From contig NZ_JAGIOF010000001.1 of the NCBI RefSeq assembly GCF_017876535.1, positions 1,054,001 to 1,118,000 on the forward strand: DNA of 64,000 nucleotides, in the 5' to 3' direction. The notes under the pieces were generated by a model. It saw nothing but the letters and a program-made list of their open reading frames with translations. It was not told where the DNA came from and ran no database searches. Below, one piece after another: positions 52,802-61,246 of this stretch; the stretch's first letter is position 1, and every line of letters begins with the position of its first letter. This stretch comes from Paeniglutamicibacter kerguelensis (GTDB taxonomy: Bacteria; Actinomycetota; Actinomycetes; Actinomycetales; Micrococcaceae). Made by a program: the position numbers and the translations under genes.

Positions 52802-54489
52802 CTGCCGCGCCGTTGAGTGCTGCACCGTTGAGTGCTGCACCGCTGCGGGCCACCAGCCTGCTGGTGGTCGGCTCGGGTGTTGCCGGGCTCTACGCGGCGC
52901 TGACGGCGGCGACCCGCGGCCTGGAGGTCACGCTGCTGACCAAGGACAACCTGGAGAACTCGAACTCCTGGTTCGCCCAGGGCGGCCTGACCGCCGTGGG
53001 ACCTTCGGGCGTTTCCCGCGGGGATTCGGTCGCAAGCCACGTCGCGGACACGCTCACCGCCGGCGCCCGGCTGAACGACGCGGCCGCCGTGGGCGCCATG
53101 TGCTCGGCGGCGTGGGGCCACGTTGAACGGCTCGTCGAGGCCGGTGCCGTCTTTGATTCCGATGCCGATGGCGGGTACGCCCTGGGGTTGGAGGCCGCGC
53201 ACGCCCATGCGCGCATCCTGCACGCGGGCGGAGACGCCACGGGCAAGGCCCTGGCCAGTGCGTTGATCGATGCCTGCCTGAGGCAGGAGGCCGCTGGCGC
53301 ACTGCGCATCCGCGAACGGGCCTTTGCCACCGAGCTGCTGGCGGGAGATGCCGCCGACCCCGAACGTATCACCGGCGTGCGCGTGCTCAATGCGGACGGC
53401 ACCACCGAGGAGCTGACCGCCGACGCGGTGCTGCTCGCCACCGGAGGCATCGGCAACCTCTTCGCCGCAACCACCAACCCGCACGGTGCCACCGGCGACG
53501 GTGCGGCGCTTGCCTACCGGGCCGGCGCCCTGCTGGTGGACAGCGAATTCGTCCAGTTCCACCCCACGCTCGTGAGCCCCGGCGGCTTCATGGTGTCCGA
53601 GGCGGTGCGCGGCGAGGGCGCCGTGCTTCTCGACCAACACGGGAGGCGCTTCATGCCCGATGTCCACACGGACGCCGAACTCGCGCCCCGCGACGTGGTG
53701 GCCCGCGCCATCCATGCGGTCAACGCCGCGGGGGGACAGGCCTACCTGGACGCCACCGGGGTCGATGCGGCGCGCGGGCCCGGCTTCCTGGCCTGGCGCT
53801 TTCCCTCCATCACCGCGGCACTCGCCAAGCTCGGCCACGACCTGGCGGCCGCTCCGGTGCCCGTCACCGAGGCCGCCCACTACTGGATGGGCGGTGTATT
53901 CACCGACCGACTCGGGCGCACCACGCTGCCGGGCCTCTACGCGGCGGGGGAGACTGCCTGCACCGGTGTGCACGGCGCCAACCGGCTGGCCTCCAACTCA
54001 CTGCTGGAGGCGCTGGTCTTCGCCTGGTCCGCCGTCGTCAACCTGCCCGCCGCCGGCGCGGAAAACGGAATTGTGGACACCGGATCGATCACCTCCCACG
54101 TGCTTACTGCCGAACCTGCCGCGCCGACCGCCGCCACGGGGTCAACCCCCGTAGACCTGCCGACGCTGCAACGCCTCGCCACCGGCCACCTCGGCGTGGA
54201 ACGCACCGGCGCTGACCTCGAACACGCGCTCCGCCAACTCTCCCTCTGGTACATAGAGGGAGACGACCGCGCGGCCCACGAGCTGCGCAACCTGCTCACG
54301 CTGGCCCGCGTCATGGCCACGGCGGCGCGGGCCCGGGAAAACTCGATCGGCGCGCACTTCCGGCTCGATGCGCCATGGCAGCCCGAACCCGCCAACGGCA
54401 CCCTGCCACGCCACGGCTTCCGGCAGGCAAACGCCTCCAACGCGAACGCCGCCACCTCCCAACTCGTCTCCTCGAACATCGGATCCTGA
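52798..54489 (+). CDS. nadB: L-aspartate oxidase
   Basis: A 563-residue flavoenzyme oxidising L-aspartate to iminoaspartate for NadA. The FAD-binding LLVVGSGVAGLYAAL lies near the N-terminus, with NSWFAQGGLTA, the FVQFHPTLV region and GETACTGVHGANRLASNSL. The first 17 residues come from a 15-base repeat (GCACCGTTGAGTGCT-like, giving APLSA units) ahead of the domain. It is coupled to nadA by ATGA. The gene ends two bases before the proposed nadC start. Confidence 0.94.
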   Translation: MTAAPLSAAPLSAAPLRATSLLVVGSGVAGLYAALTAATRGLEVTLLTKDNLENSNSWFAQGGLTAVGPSGVSRGDSVASHVADTLTAGARLNDAAAVGAMCSAAWGHVERLVEAGAVFDSDADGGYALGLEAAHAHARILHAGGDATGKALASALIDACLRQEAAGALRIRERAFATELLAGDAADPERITGVRVLNADGTTEELTADAVLLATGGIGNLFAATTNPHGATGDGAALAYRAGALLVDSEFVQFHPTLVSPGGFMVSEAVRGEGAVLLDQHGRRFMPDVHTDAELAPRDVVARAIHAVNAAGGQAYLDATGVDAARGPGFLAWRFPSITAALAKLGHDLAAAPVPVTEAAHYWMGGVFTDRLGRTTLPGLYAAGETACTGVHGANRLASNSLLEALVFAWSAVVNLPAAGAENGIVDTGSITSHVLTAEPAAPTAATGSTPVDLPTLQRLATGHLGVERTGADLEHALRQLSLWYIEGDDRAAHELRNLLTLARVMATAARARENSIGAHFRLDAPWQPEPANGTLPRHGFRQANASNANAATSQLVSSNIGS

Positions 54490-54491
54490 CC

Positions 54492-55418
54492 TTGCAGAAC
54501 ACCATCTCCGCCCCGGCCATACCAACCCCGGCCACGCCCACCACAGTCATGCCGCTGCCCGTCCCTACCCGCGCCATCAACCAGATCGTGCTCGCGGCGC
54601 TCGCCGAGGACAACCCGCGCGGCGACCTCACCGGCAACGTGCTCATCCCCGCCGACGCCCAGGCGACGGCGTCGGTCATCGCCCGCGAACCCGGCACCTG
54701 CGCCGGCCTGGACACCTTCATCGCCGCCATGAAGCTGACCGACCCGGCACTGGAACTCACCCCCGCGTTGGCCGACGGCGACGAATTCAACACGGGGGAC
54801 ACCCTGATCACCGTGACGGGCCCGGCCCGCGGCCTGCTGGCCGGCGAGCGCGTGGGCCTGAACCTGCTCCAGCGCATGTCGGGCATCGCCACAGCCACCC
54901 GCGCCTACGTCCGCGCCGCGGCAGGCACCGGTGCCCGCATCGTGGACACCCGCAAGACTACCCCGGGGTTGCGCATCCTGGAACGCTACGCGGTGCGCTG
55001 CGGCGGCGGGCACAACCACCGCGACAACCTCTCCGATGCCGTCATGGCAAAGGACAACCACTTGGCCCTGCTCGGCACCGGCGCCGATCTCACCGACGCC
55101 CTGCGGGCCGCCCGCGCCCAGCTTGGCCACACCGTGCACTTCGAGGTGGAGATCGATTCGCTGGACCAGCTGGACGCGGTGCTCGCCGCCGGCGTGGACA
55201 CCATCATGCTCGACAACTTCTCCCTGGCCGACCTTGCCGAGGGCGTGCGCCGCATCAACGGGGCGGCGTTGGTGGAGGCATCGGGTAACGTCACACTGGA
55301 CACCGTCGCGGCAATCGCCGCCACCGGGGTCGACGTGATCTCCTCCGGGGCCCTCACCCATTCGGTGCGGGCCCTGGACCTTGGACTGGACATCACCATC
55401 AAAACCAGCACCACCTAA
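54492..55418 (+). CDS. nadC: Nicotinate-nucleotide pyrophosphorylase (carboxylating)
   Basis: A 308-residue enzyme turning quinolinate and PRPP into nicotinate mononucleotide. Clear motifs are LAEDNPRGDLT, GERVGLNLLQRMSGIAT, the DTRKTTPGLR loop, RCGGGHNHR and the late VEASGNV. The TTG at 54492 keeps it two bases from nadB; an ATG at 54549 would give the more usual 289 residues and may be the true start. It is fourth in the NAD operon. Confidence 0.93.
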   Translation: MQNTISAPAIPTPATPTTVMPLPVPTRAINQIVLAALAEDNPRGDLTGNVLIPADAQATASVIAREPGTCAGLDTFIAAMKLTDPALELTPALADGDEFNTGDTLITVTGPARGLLAGERVGLNLLQRMSGIATATRAYVRAAAGTGARIVDTRKTTPGLRILERYAVRCGGGHNHRDNLSDAVMAKDNHLALLGTGADLTDALRAARAQLGHTVHFEVEIDSLDQLDAVLAAGVDTIMLDNFSLADLAEGVRRINGAALVEASGNVTLDTVAAIAATGVDVISSGALTHSVRALDLGLDITIKTSTT

Positions 55419-55459
55419 ATCAGCACGATCAAAACCAGCAGGATTGAAGCGCACCAACC

Positions 55460-56605
55460 ATGATTTACCTCGACGCCGCAGCCACCACCCCCGTACGCCA
55501 GGAGGTGCTCGATGTCATCATCCCGCTGCTGACCAGCGACTACGGCAACCCGTCCAGCGTCCATGGCATGGGCCAGACCGCCGCCCGCGCGCTGGATTAC
55601 GCCCGCGAGACCGCCGCGGACACGCTGGGCGTGCGCACCGGGGACGTGGTCTTCACCTCCGGCGGCACCGAGTCCAACAACCTGGCCGTCAAGGGCCTGG
55701 CGCTGGCCAACCCGCGCGGGCGGCACTTGGTCCACTCGGCGATCGAGCATTCCTCGGTCCTCGAGTCCTGCGCCTACCTGGTTAAGCACCATGGCTTCAC
55801 GCTGGACGTGGCTCCTGTCGATGCGGACGGCATCCTGGACCCGGATGCCCTTGCCGCCCTGCTGCGCGAGGACACCACGCTGGTCTCCGTGATGGCGGTG
55901 AACAACGAGGTCGGCACCATCCAGCCGATCGCGGAAATCGCAGCGGCCGCACACGGCGTCGGCGCCCTGGTGCACACCGATGCCGTGCAGGCCGCCGGCT
56001 GGCTCGATGTCGCGGAGCTGGCCCGGCACGTTGATGCGCTGAGCCTCTCCGGTCACAAGCTCGGCGGCCTCAAGGGCGCCGGGCTGCTCATGGTGCGTGG
56101 CAAGCTGGCCTTGGAGCCGCTGATCCACGGCGGCGGGCAGGAACGCGAACGCCGCTCCGGCACCGAAAACGTCGCAGGAGCCGTCTCCACGGCCACCGCC
56201 CTGCGCCTGGCCGCGGAGGCCAACACGGGAGGCGCGGCCAACGGCTACGGAGACCACATCGTCCAGACCGTCCTGAAGGGCCTGAACACCGGGGGCCGCA
56301 CCCGCGCGACGCTCACCGGCCATGCGACGGATCGCGTGCCCGGCATCGTCTCCTTCACCTTCCCGGAAACCGGGGGCGAGACCGTGCTGCTGGAACTTGA
56401 GCGCCGCGGGGTCGTCGCCTCCTCCGGGTCGGCCTGCGCCGCCGGGTCCACCGAGCCCTCCCACGTGCTGCTCGCCCTGGGCCGGGGTGAGCAGGAAGCA
56501 CACACCGCGGTGCGGCTGAGCTTCACCCGTTCGGTGAAGGAATCGGAGATCGCCACCGCCGCCCGTGCCGTGGTGGCTGCCGTCAAGGCGATCGCCGGTC
56601 CCTAG
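55460..56605 (+). CDS. Cysteine desulfurase (NifS/IscS-like) of the NAD operon
   Basis: A 381-residue PLP enzyme. The PLP lysine is Lys200 in SLSGHKLGGLKG, the catalytic cysteine is Cys326 in SSGSACAAGST, and YLDAAATTPV and GGTESNNLAVKG are the other family motifs. In several bacteria a desulfurase in the nad operon supplies sulfur for the NadA cluster, and that role is inferred here. The 41-base gap after nadC carries a second copy of a 13-mer, ATCAAAACCAGCA (55398 and 55428). Confidence 0.9.
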   Translation: MIYLDAAATTPVRQEVLDVIIPLLTSDYGNPSSVHGMGQTAARALDYARETAADTLGVRTGDVVFTSGGTESNNLAVKGLALANPRGRHLVHSAIEHSSVLESCAYLVKHHGFTLDVAPVDADGILDPDALAALLREDTTLVSVMAVNNEVGTIQPIAEIAAAAHGVGALVHTDAVQAAGWLDVAELARHVDALSLSGHKLGGLKGAGLLMVRGKLALEPLIHGGGQERERRSGTENVAGAVSTATALRLAAEANTGGAANGYGDHIVQTVLKGLNTGGRTRATLTGHATDRVPGIVSFTFPETGGETVLLELERRGVVASSGSACAAGSTEPSHVLLALGRGEQEAHTAVRLSFTRSVKESEIATAARAVVAAVKAIAGP

Positions 56606-56668
56606 CGGCGCCAGCCAAACCTGCGCCACCCTTGAGGCGCGGCGGACGGATGTGGTATCCATTGCTGC

Positions 56669-57505
56669 ATGGGCATCGTGCTGGTCGAGGGGCAAAGCGA
56701 CGCGATTGCCGTGCAAACGCTTGCCGAACGGCTCGGCCTGCCGGCGCCGCGGGTGCTTGCCGTGGGCGGGTCCAAGGGTGCCCGCCGGGCGGCCGAGGCG
56801 CTGGCCGGGCAACAGCTGATCGGGTTGGTCGACGCCGCCGAACGTCGCGACTTCGAGGCGGTCCTGCAAACGGTCTTCATCTGCGACCCGGACCTGGAAG
56901 CCGAATTCGTCCGCGCCCTGGGCGTGGAGGGGGTCGAAGAGGTGATGGCCCAGCAGGGCGAGCTGGAATCCTTCCGCCGGTTGCAGTCCCAGCCCGCCCT
57001 GCGAGGGCAGCCCGTGGAACACCAGCTGGCCAGGTTCTTCGGCGGGCGCAGCGGGAACAAGGCCCGCTACGCGCGACTGCTCGCGTTGGCCGTCCCCTTG
57101 GACACCATCCCCGCCCCGTTGGCCGGATTGCTCGGTACCGTCGGAAACGGCTCGGGATCACCGAGGGCGGGTCGCCGGGGGCATGATCGATCCGGGTATC
57201 GATCCGGATCGATCCGGCACCATGCCGGCGTGAATCCTCAGTGCTCGCCGGGAGACCGGACGGCGCCACCCAACCCGGCACTGCCCGGCCCGGCTGCACT
57301 GGCCTTCGGGGACCCGCGCCGCCTTCCCGGCTTGGCTACGGCCAGCGAGGTGGCCAGCAGCAGGGCCAGCACATCCCAGGCACCGCCGGCAACCAGCGCC
57401 GCGTCGTTCGGCTCTCCGCCGGGCCGGATCACCGGGCTGATCAACGTCGCGCCGACAACAATCACGGAGGCGATGAGTGCGAGTTTCGTGGTGACCCACG
57501 GATAG
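56669..57505 (+). CDS. TOPRIM-domain protein with an unusual antisense C-terminal extension
   Basis: The first 165 residues look real: a TOPRIM-like start (GIVLVEGQSDAIAVQTLAER), FICDPDLEAEFVRALG with acidic residues and a final ARFFGGRSGNKARYARLL block. This is the small TOPRIM family related to OLD-type nucleases. After LAGLLGTVGNGSGS the frame stays open for about 110 more residues, mostly antisense to the next gene; I doubt that part is native. A lost stop or frameshift near 57130-57200 is possible. A TATCCA box lies seven bases before the ATG. Confidence 0.6.
   Translation: MGIVLVEGQSDAIAVQTLAERLGLPAPRVLAVGGSKGARRAAEALAGQQLIGLVDAAERRDFEAVLQTVFICDPDLEAEFVRALGVEGVEEVMAQQGELESFRRLQSQPALRGQPVEHQLARFFGGRSGNKARYARLLALAVPLDTIPAPLAGLLGTVGNGSGSPRAGRRGHDRSGYRSGSIRHHAGVNPQCSPGDRTAPPNPALPGPAALAFGDPRRLPGLATASEVASSRASTSQAPPATSAASFGSPPGRITGLINVAPTTITEAMSASFVVTHG
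57186..57217. repeat. Three copies of ATCGATCCGG
   Basis: The 10-mer occurs at 57186-57195, 57198-57207 and 57208-57217, in the suspect tail of the TOPRIM frame and just past the stop of the convergent membrane protein gene. Confidence 0.8.
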
Positions 57506-57801
57506 CGGAACACGCCCCACGTCGTCGAAAGTCCCAGGGCGATGCCCGTGAGCAGGGCCAGGAAGCTCAGCGGGATCCCGAAGACGAGCGCGAACATGGC
57601 CAGCAATTCGTGAGTGGCCTCGCGGAAACCGGCGTCGGGGGAGGCCATCCGGCGTATGGCCACGGCCAGGAACCCCGCGGAATCGCCGAGCAACCCGACG
57701 GCGCACACGATGTGGGCAGTCAGCAGTGCCAGGAAGGCGCGCCGTGACAGGCGGAAGCGCGCCGCTGGCGGGCATGACGCCGGCGGTGTTGCCGGTTTCA
57801 T
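57238..57801 (-). CDS. DUF2269-like four-helix membrane protein
   Basis: A 187-residue protein with four membrane helices (about 22-50, 65-98, 103-125 and 140-160) of the DUF2269-like type: LTAHIVCAVGLLGDSAGFLAV in the first and LSFLALLTGIALGLSTTWG in the second. The ATG at 57801 overlaps the TGA of the SnoaL-like gene, so they are coupled. Such genes are often paired with a TetR regulator, as here. Confidence 0.8.
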   Translation of the reverse strand: MKPATPPASCPPAARFRLSRRAFLALLTAHIVCAVGLLGDSAGFLAVAIRRMASPDAGFREATHELLAMFALVFGIPLSFLALLTGIALGLSTTWGVFRYPWVTTKLALIASVIVVGATLISPVIRPGGEPNDAALVAGGAWDVLALLLATSLAVAKPGRRRGSPKASAAGPGSAGLGGAVRSPGEH

Positions 57802-58205
57802 GGCGACGCTGGGAAGGAAGACGCTGGGAAGGAAGGCGCCCCGGGTGCCCCGGCAATGAAGCTGTAGTGGATGCCCGCGAGCTTCCACGCACCGTCGATC
57901 CGCACCACGGCGAGACTGGCCCGGGCGGTGGGCATCGGGTTTCCCCGCGCCGTGCCGCGCACGTTCCGGCGGGCCCTGGCGAGTGCCGAGTTAGGATACT
58001 CCCGCACCCAGACCTCATCCAGCGTCAACTCGTCGTAGTGCAGCCAGCCGGGCCCGAACCTGCCTAGCCAGGCGGCCTTCGGCAGTTCGAATCCCCAGGG
58101 GCCGATGCCGACAAAGTCCTCGGTCAACAGGCCCTCGGTTGCCGCGGCGTCGCAGGTGCGTTTGGCCTCGGCCCAGGCGCTGATGAACTCCTCGATGGTG
58201 GACAT
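57798..58205 (-). CDS. SnoaL/DUF4440-like (NTF2-fold) small protein
   Basis: A 135-residue protein with an NTF2-like fold: FISAWAEAKRTCDAAATEGL, DFVGIGPWGFELPKAAWLGR and the closing strand AVVRIDGAWKLAGIHYS. Some members act as small hydrolases or isomerases, others only bind ligands. The C-terminus ends in a PSFPASSFPAS repeat, from a duplicated GGAAGGAAG-type DNA segment. It starts at 58205 facing a TetR gene, with an A/T-rich palindrome between them. Confidence 0.78.
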   Translation of the reverse strand: MSTIEEFISAWAEAKRTCDAAATEGLLTEDFVGIGPWGFELPKAAWLGRFGPGWLHYDELTLDEVWVREYPNSALARARRNVRGTARGNPMPTARASLAVVRIDGAWKLAGIHYSFIAGAPGAPSFPASSFPASP

Positions 58206-58235
58206 GGTGTGCCTCTTCCAAAATTCGTTGAGCAA

Positions 58236-58249
58236 CTCTAAATTTAGAG
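58236..58249. promoter_or_regulatory. TetR operator candidate
   Basis: CTCTAAATTTAGAG is a perfect 14-bp palindrome in the 101-base gap between the SnoaL-like gene and the divergent tetR gene, a typical place for autoregulation and control of the pair. Confidence 0.75.
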
Positions 58250-58306
58250 CTACCCTAAGTTCAGGGCAAGACGTGGAGACGACGAATTCTTGAAGGGGAT
58301 GCGGCG

Positions 58307-58969
58307 ATGGGCGAGGTAGCTGCCGGGGAACCGCGGGAGCCGGGCCCGGCCGGGGTGCAGGCGCCGGTCGGGTTGCGGGAGATGAAGAAACAACGCACCA
58401 GGGAAGCGATCGCCGCCGCAGCCATGGAGTTGTTCGTGTCCCTCGGATTCGATTCCACCACCGTCGCCGAGGTGGCGCGCGCGGCGGAGGTGTCCGAGGC
58501 AACCGTCTTCAACTACTTCCGCACCAAGGAAGACCTCGTGTTCCAGAAACTGGACAGGTTCTGGGACGGGATGCTCGCGGCCATCGAGGACCGCCCGCCC
58601 GCATCGGGAATCGTCGACGCCGTCGAGGGATTCCTGCTTGAGCGCCGGCCTTCGGCCGAGACCCGCAGGGAACGGGAGCGGCTGGCAGCGGTCAACCGCA
58701 TGATCGCCGCCAGCCCGTCGCTGCTGGACCGGGAGCGCGCCTCCTACGACGGGGCCGCAGTGGCGCTGGCCGACGTGATCGCCCGGACCACCGCCGCGGG
58801 GCAGGACGCGGCCGCGGCGGCCCACATGATCCTGGGTGTCCATCGCTCGCTGGTGGCCTTCACCCGCGGACAGGTGCGCGACGGCGTCGCGGGAGACGAG
58901 CTGGCCCGCCGGGTGGCCGAACGCACCCGCAACGGCTACGCGCTGCTCCGCGGTGGCGTGGACTTCTGA
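58307..58969 (+). CDS. TetR family regulator
   Basis: A 220-residue regulator with an HTH at about 35-75 (VAEVARAAEVSEATVFNYF) and a helical ligand-binding half. About 22 extra residues precede the conserved MKKQRTREAI, so the true start might be the internal ATG at 58382. It is divergent from the SnoaL-like and DUF2269-like genes, which it probably represses through the palindrome at 58236-58249. Confidence 0.88.
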   Translation: MGEVAAGEPREPGPAGVQAPVGLREMKKQRTREAIAAAAMELFVSLGFDSTTVAEVARAAEVSEATVFNYFRTKEDLVFQKLDRFWDGMLAAIEDRPPASGIVDAVEGFLLERRPSAETRRERERLAAVNRMIAASPSLLDRERASYDGAAVALADVIARTTAAGQDAAAAAHMILGVHRSLVAFTRGQVRDGVAGDELARRVAERTRNGYALLRGGVDF

Positions 58970-58983
58970 GGCCGGTCCCCGCA

Positions 58984-58989
58984 TACACT
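58984..58989 (+). promoter_or_regulatory. Leaderless-type -10 box before the M20 gene
   Basis: TACACT is followed by seven bases and the ATG at 58997. Confidence 0.5.
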
Positions 58990-58996
58990 GGAAAAC

Positions 58997-60355
58997 ATGT
59001 CATCCACCTCACATGATGCAGCAATGCTTTCCGACAGCTCGGCGGCCACCGCGGCAAAGCTCGCCCTGCTGATCGGCTGCCGAACGGTGTCCCGCCCGGA
59101 CCGCGACGCAGAGGACCGGGAGGAGTTCACCCGGCACGTCGAACTGATGCGGGAGCTCTATCCGCACATCGCGGGTGCCGTCGAACAACACACCGTCGGG
59201 ATCACCGGGCAGCTCTGGCACTGGAGGGGAGCATCTGATGCCAGGCCCGTGGTGCTGATGGCGCACCAGGACGTGGTGCCGGTGGAGAGTGCGGGGGACT
59301 GGGAGCACCCGCCGTTTGCCGGGACCATCGCCGACGGGCGCGTCCACGGCCGCGGCGCCCTTGATGACAAGGGCGACCTGGCGTGCATCCTGGAGGCCGC
59401 CGATTCCCTGGCTGCAACGGGCTTCGTCCCGGCCACGGATGTGTACTTCTTCTTCGGCGACTGCGAGGAAACCGCGGGGGAAACCGCCAAACATGCAGTG
59501 GATTTCCTCACCGCGCGCGGCGTGCGACCCTGGCTGGTGCTCGACGAGGGCGGCGCCGTGGCGCACCAGGCCTTCCCCGGCGTCAACGCGCCGGTGGGCG
59601 TGATCGGCGTGAGCGAAAAGGGCATCCTCGACCTGCTGCTGGAGGCCGAGGACGCCGGCGGGCATGCCTCGGCCCCGCCCGCATTCGGTGCGGTGCAGCG
59701 CATTGCCCGCGCCATCACCCGCCTGCAACGCAAGCCGTTTCCCGCCAACGTCCACCCCGTCACCGAGGAAATGTTCAAGCGCCTGGGCTCCACCGCGCCG
59801 CGCCCGGTGCGCGCGGCCCTGAAGCTTGTCGCCCGACCCGGGCGCCTCGCCGGAGAGGTGCTCGCCCGGGTCGGCGCCGAACCCGCGGCCATGGTCCGCA
59901 CCACCGTTGCCGCCACCGAACTGCAGGGCAGCGACGGCACCAACGTGCTGGCACGCCGCGCGGCCGTCATCCTGAACATCCGCATCTCCGTCACCGAGTC
60001 GGTGGCGTCGGCCATCGCGGGGGTGCGCAGGCGGGTCGCGGATCGGAAGATCAGGCACACGATCCTTTCGGCGACCGAGCCATCGCCGATCTCGCCCGTC
60101 GACTGCGAACAGTTCGCGTTCCTGGAGGCGTGCATGGGCCGCTCGCACCCGGAGGCGCTGGCCGTTCCGTACATCATGATGGCAGCCACCGACGCGCGGT
60201 TCTTCGCCGCCATCAGCGAACATGTCTACCGCTTTGCTCCGCTGGGTATGGACAAGGCCCAGCGCGGCTCCATCCACGGGACCAACGAATCCGTCGCGAT
60301 CATGGAACTGGGCAAGGGCGTGGCCTTCTACCAACACCTGCTGCGCTCGCTTTGA
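58997..60355 (+). CDS. M20 family metallopeptidase
   Basis: A 452-residue dizinc peptidase. The motifs are in order: VLMAHQDVVPVE (first zinc histidine), GRGALDDKGDLACIL (bridging aspartate), FFGDCEETAGE (catalytic glutamates) and a dimerisation domain. It resembles carboxypeptidase PM20D1/Gly-X-type enzymes; the precise substrate is unknown. A -10-like TACACT box seven bases before the ATG suggests leaderless expression. Confidence 0.88.
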   Translation: MSSTSHDAAMLSDSSAATAAKLALLIGCRTVSRPDRDAEDREEFTRHVELMRELYPHIAGAVEQHTVGITGQLWHWRGASDARPVVLMAHQDVVPVESAGDWEHPPFAGTIADGRVHGRGALDDKGDLACILEAADSLAATGFVPATDVYFFFGDCEETAGETAKHAVDFLTARGVRPWLVLDEGGAVAHQAFPGVNAPVGVIGVSEKGILDLLLEAEDAGGHASAPPAFGAVQRIARAITRLQRKPFPANVHPVTEEMFKRLGSTAPRPVRAALKLVARPGRLAGEVLARVGAEPAAMVRTTVAATELQGSDGTNVLARRAAVILNIRISVTESVASAIAGVRRRVADRKIRHTILSATEPSPISPVDCEQFAFLEACMGRSHPEALAVPYIMMAATDARFFAAISEHVYRFAPLGMDKAQRGSIHGTNESVAIMELGKGVAFYQHLLRSL

Positions 60356-60387
60356 CGGCACCGGACGCGTAGGTTGCCTTTGACCGG

Positions 60388-60725
60388 GTGGCCGCCGCAG
60401 AGGCCAGGCTGCTGGATCTGCAGGTGCGCAGGGACCCGGTGCTGCTCGCGCGCCTGCTGGCCCCCAACTTCCGGGAGATCGGCCAATCCGGTCGCCTGTG
60501 GGATCGCGAGGAAATCATCGCGCAGCTGTGTTCCGAACCCGGCCGACCGCCGGCAACGCCGTGGCCGATGAACGCCAAGCACGTCGAGGCGTTGGCCGAC
60601 GGCCTCTTCCTGCTGACCTATGCGCTGGAACTTGCCGAAAACGGTCGCTGCGATCTTCGATCCGGCGCCTTGGCGCGGACGGGGCGCGGCTGGTCTTCCA
60701 CCGGGGAAGCGCCGTACCCGGGTAA
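60388..60725 (+). pseudogene. DUF4440-family gene with a frameshift
   Basis: From the GTG at 60388 the frame gives an intact N-terminal part (LLARLLAPNFREIGQSGRLW, then ADGLFLLTYALELAENG). Past about 60640 the frame no longer matches the family. The missing end, SLRSSIRRLGADGARLVFHR followed by GSAVPG and a stop at 60723-60725, is in the frame one base back. Loss of one base between 60640 and 60650 explains this. As written, translation would instead run to 60810 with an unrelated tail. Confidence 0.75.
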
Positions 60726-60906
60726 CGGCGCCGCAAGTCCGGAACCGACCGGCACCGCGGAAGTCGGCCGGCCATGGGTGGATCCCGGGGGAAACCTCGT
60801 GCAATCATGAAGAGTCAGGGAGCCGGCGATGCTGATCCCCTCCAACGGAACGGCTTGCCTCCCGCCACGAAGAACCAGTTTTGCACTCGAGTCCCGAGGC
60901 GAGAGC

Positions 60907-61122
60907 ATGTTCAAGTGCGACCCAGACGATGCGCTGTCGGCGGCCATGGCCGACCACGACACCTTGCCTCCGCGTCACGAACCAACGCCCGAACCCCCGC
61001 CGGGCCCGCCGCCGGGGCCTGAACCGGTCTATCCAACGTCTCCACCCCTGGAGCCCGATCCGGGGTTGCCGCCGGGCTACCCTCCGGCTCCGGCCCCCGA
61101 TCCGGAGCCGGCACCATGGTGA
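60907..61122 (+). CDS. Small proline-rich protein, uncertain
   Basis: A possible 71-residue product, with the last 45 residues made mostly of proline, glycine, glutamate and aspartate (PPPGPPPGPEPVYPTSPP). There is no signal peptide, membrane helix or known domain, and only a weak G/A-rich site before the ATG at 60907. It may be a real disordered protein or a chance frame in G/C-rich DNA. Confidence 0.35.
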   Translation: MFKCDPDDALSAAMADHDTLPPRHEPTPEPPPGPPPGPEPVYPTSPPLEPDPGLPPGYPPAPAPDPEPAPW

Positions 61123-61198
61123 ATCGGTCTAGGCCGCATCCGTTCCGCGGAAATGCCCCTTAGCGCCACCGCAAGACCCGAGGCGTGACTTCATGCAA

Positions 61199-61232
61199 GG
61201 AGCGGGTGAACGGCCACCCGTCAACCCGCTCC
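61199..61232 (-). terminator. Stem-loop after dps
   Basis: GGAGCGGGT (61199-61207) pairs with ACCCGCTCC (61224-61232), 15 bases past the dps stop; no strong T run. Confidence 0.55.
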
Positions 61233-61246
61233 TGGGCCAAGCGGAA

